From contig PMLI01000297.1 of assembly GCA_003158835.1 (NCBI GenBank), positions 1 to 7,407 of the forward strand: a DNA stretch of 7,407 bases, read 5' to 3'. Numbering within the stretch: the stretch's first letter is position 1; each line of letters begins with the position of its first letter. The DNA is from Acidimicrobiaceae bacterium. GTDB lineage: Bacteria > Actinomycetota > Acidimicrobiia > Acidimicrobiales > Palsa-688. The notes below the pieces were generated by a model, which saw only the letters and a program-made list of their open reading frames with translations, was not told where the DNA came from and did no database searches. Below, in pieces: positions 5,744 to 7,407 of the stretch. The translations under genes were made by a program, and so were the position numbers.

Positions 5744-6655
5744 TCACGGGCCCCAGACCTCCGTTGCCGGTGAGGTGGGCCTCCCGGGCCGGGTTGTGGC
5801 GCGCCGGGCCGGAAGTCCCGAGACGAGGTAGGTGACAAATACGGCGGCGACGATGAAGAAGCTGACGGGCCAACCGTTCCCGCCCGCCCCCCAGTAGTAG
5901 CTGTCGTAGGCCAGGAGCACGCCGGCCCAGGTGGCGCCCACCCCGATAATGGCGGAGAGCAGGAGGGCGCTCCCCACACGCCTAGTGATGCGTAAAGCCG
6001 TAGCCGCCGGGCCCACCAGGAGTGCCGTCGACAAGATGGTCCCAATGGCAAGTGATGACAGGCCGACGGCGAGGGCGAGGGCCACCATGTAGAGCGCGCC
6101 GACGAGGCGGACCGGGATGCCCCGGGCGCTCGCCATGTCGGGGTTGAACGAGCTCAGGACCAGGGGCCGGTACGTCACCGCCAGCAGGACGAGCGCCAGG
6201 GCCCCGAAGCCGACGACGTAAGGGACCGTAGAGCTGTCGACCACGAAGATCGAGCCGAAGAGGATCTGCTGGGTAGCTCCCGTGGTTGCCCCCTGAGTCG
6301 TGTCGAGGTAGAGGAACAGGGCCGCCGCCCCCGTCGCCGCGCCGAGCACGATCCCGGTGGCCAGGTCCCGGCCTCGCCGGCGCTGTACCCCGATCATCTC
6401 CATGGCGCCCGCCCCGATCAGGCCGCCGGCGACGAAGCCGGCCAGGGGGGTCATCCCGATCAGCAGCGCCCCCGAACCACCGGCTGTGGACACGTCGGTC
6501 AGGGCGTGGCCGCCGAAGGACTGGCCCCTGATCACCGTGAAGACGCCGACGAGGGCCGAGACGACGGCGGTCAATGTGCCGAGGCCGATGGCTACCCGGA
6601 CAGGCCCGCTCGAAAAGAAGCCCGGCTCGAACACGGCCCGGTAGATGGCGCTCAT
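5744..6655 (-). CDS. Metal ABC transporter permease (ABC-3 family), first permease
   Basis: 303-residue membrane permease of the same family as its downstream neighbour, expected to pair with it as a heterodimer, as in MntABCD, SitABCD and TroABCD importers. Visible family marks are VFTVIRGQSFGGHALTDVS (38-56), QQILFGSIFVVD (129-140), TYRPLVLSSFNPDMASARGI (161-180), with the cytoplasmic coupling loop, and IGTILSTALLVGPAATA (204-220). Near the end, SYYW...GWPVSFFIVA (252-270) forms the last helix. Roughly eight hydrophobic segments are present. A short extramembrane C-terminus is rich in Arg, Pro and Thr. The ATG at 6655 lies two bases after the ATPase stop codon (TGA AG ATG), so translation is probably coupled. 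No frameshift or missing motif is seen. The substrate could be Zn, Mn or Fe; no Zur or MntR site is visible here. Confidence 0.92.
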   Translation of the reverse strand: MSAIYRAVFEPGFFSSGPVRVAIGLGTLTAVVSALVGVFTVIRGQSFGGHALTDVSTAGGSGALLIGMTPLAGFVAGGLIGAGAMEMIGVQRRRGRDLATGIVLGAATGAAALFLYLDTTQGATTGATQQILFGSIFVVDSSTVPYVVGFGALALVLLAVTYRPLVLSSFNPDMASARGIPVRLVGALYMVALALAVGLSSLAIGTILSTALLVGPAATALRITRRVGSALLLSAIIGVGATWAGVLLAYDSYYWGAGGNGWPVSFFIVAAVFVTYLVSGLPARRATTRPGRPTSPATEVWGP

Positions 6656-6657
6656 CT

Positions 6658-7407
6658 TCAGCTGGCGCGCAGAGCCGGGCTGTCGGCCAGCATCTCCTCG
6701 TCGCCGCTCCCGGGGCCGGCGACCACCAGGACCCGGCCATGCACCCTGACGACGTCTACGTGGTGACCGTAAAGCCTGCTCAGCACGTCAGGTCGCACGA
6801 CCTCCTCCGTCGTGCCGCTGGCGGCCCGCCCTGCGGCCATGTAGACGAGCCGGTCCATCACGGGCAGCAGAGGGTTCATCTCGTGGGCCGAGAGCAGCAC
6901 GGTGACGTTGTGCTCCTTGGCGACCCGGTCGAGCACGGCGACGACTTCATGGCCGCTGCGGATGTCGAGATTGGCCAAGGGTTCGTCGAGGAGCAGGAGC
7001 CGGGGCCGGCTCATCAACGCTCGTCCCATGGCGAGCATCTGCTGCTCGCCCCCCGAGAGCTCTCCCACCCGCGCCTCTGCGAAGTGCTCGGCCGCGACGG
7101 CGTGGAGCATCTCGTCGACGGCGCCGGAGCGTTTGGCCGACCGCAAGGGCACCCCGTAACGGTGACCGTCGATACCGAGCGCCACCAGGTCGCGTGCCCG
7201 GAGAGGGAAATCGGGGTCGAGGAGCGCCTTTTGGGGGACGTAGCCGATCGAGCGGCTCCGGCCCGGACCTTCGGTCCCGTCGACAAAGAACCTTCCGCCG
7301 CTCGGTCGCTGGAGGCCGAGGACCACCCGCAGCAACGTGGTCTTTCCAGCGCCGTTCGAGCCGATGAGGCCGATGAACTACCCAGCGTGGAGCGCGAACG
7401 TCACCTG
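6658..7407 (-). CDS. Metal ABC transporter ATP-binding protein, partial and interrupted by an in-frame stop
   Basis: Nucleotide-binding subunit (ZnuC/MntB-like) expected to power the two permeases from the cytoplasmic face. The 5' end is beyond the window. In order along the minus strand are Walker A GSNGAGKT (7362-7339), Q-loop YVPQK, signature LSGGEQQ (7059-7039), Walker B LLLLDEP (6999-6979) with ANLD as D-loop, and the H-loop His in SAHEMN (6885-6883). The C-terminus (GTTEEVVRPDVLSRLYG, then VDVVRVHGRVLVVAG) suits metal-type ATPases. The frame is broken by TAG at 7380-7378, where family consensus has Glu (HAG-stop-FIGLIG). No usable start lies between that stop and Walker A; the first is TTG at 7335, which would remove Walker A. 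The gene is either inactivated or carries a base-call error; everything downstream looks intact. It ends two bases before permease A. Confidence 0.85.
7378..7380 (-). other. In-frame TAG just before Walker A of the ABC ATPase
   Basis: The reading frame on both sides is clearly the same gene: QVTFALHAG before and FIGLIGSNGAGKT after. A single G-to-T change in GAG (Glu) explains the codon. The stop is seen directly; its cause is not. Confidence 0.85.

Noticed and set aside
5695..6051. Upstream part of the second permease frame as an N-terminal extension
   Set aside because: It overlaps the first permease gene, is Pro/Arg/Ser-rich and unlike ABC-3 permeases; the GTG at 5694 with GAGAGG upstream is a better start.
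7378..7380. TAG read as pyrrolysine or another recoded amino acid
   Set aside because: Nothing in the context suggests recoding, other genes here use TAG as a normal stop, and a one-base change from GAG explains it more simply.
1..7407. CRISPR arrays, tRNA/rRNA genes, insertion sequences or phage genes
   Set aside because: No spaced repeat array, tRNA-like or rRNA-like stretch, transposase-like protein or terminal inverted repeats were seen on reading both strands.

Overview
The window reads as chromosome from a high-GC actinobacterium (or a close actinobacterial relative). The evidence is strongly GC-rich codon use with C/G in third positions, a leuC gene divergent from an NdgR/LtbR-type IclR regulator (a pairing typical of Actinobacteria), a possible leaderless promoter, and GTG start codons. 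I cannot name a genus; an uncultured lineage is possible but unproven.

Layout. (1) 1-276, minus: the first 92 codons of leuC, the large subunit of isopropylmalate dehydratase (leucine biosynthesis), running off the left edge. (2) 277-398: the shared control region, with a strong leuC ribosome binding site and a 23-bp near-perfect palindrome overlapping the regulator's start codon. (3) 399-1055, plus: an IclR-family regulator resembling NdgR/LtbR, probably controlling leuC and itself. (4) 1052-1906, minus: an alpha/beta hydrolase with intact Ser-Asp-His triad, convergent with the regulator and sharing a CTAG stop-stop junction. Its reading frame continues upstream to about 1999 but lacks a normal start codon there. 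(5) 1907-2167: an upstream region with two adjacent 11-bp direct repeats. (6) 2168-4948, plus: a 926-residue secreted protein with a signal peptide, Ig-like segments, a cysteine-rich body, a central helical segment, a C-terminal domain resembling choice-of-anchor C/DUF642, and an Arg-rich tail without a membrane anchor. (7) 7407-4891, minus: an ABC-3 type metal uptake operon in the order ATPase, permease A, permease B. It runs off the right edge and converges on the secreted-protein gene with a 58-bp overlap.

How the genes work together. leuC and the IclR gene form a biosynthesis/regulator pair. The three ABC genes would form one importer for Zn, Mn or Fe with a heterodimeric membrane channel; the substrate-binding lipoprotein gene is not in view. 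The ATPase frame is interrupted by an in-frame TAG directly before its Walker A motif, so the importer is either broken here or the base is a sequence error. The hydrolase and the secreted protein have no evident functional link to their neighbours.

I do not see a clear new defence or mobile system, CRISPR array, RNA gene or insertion sequence. The least explained gene is the large secreted protein.
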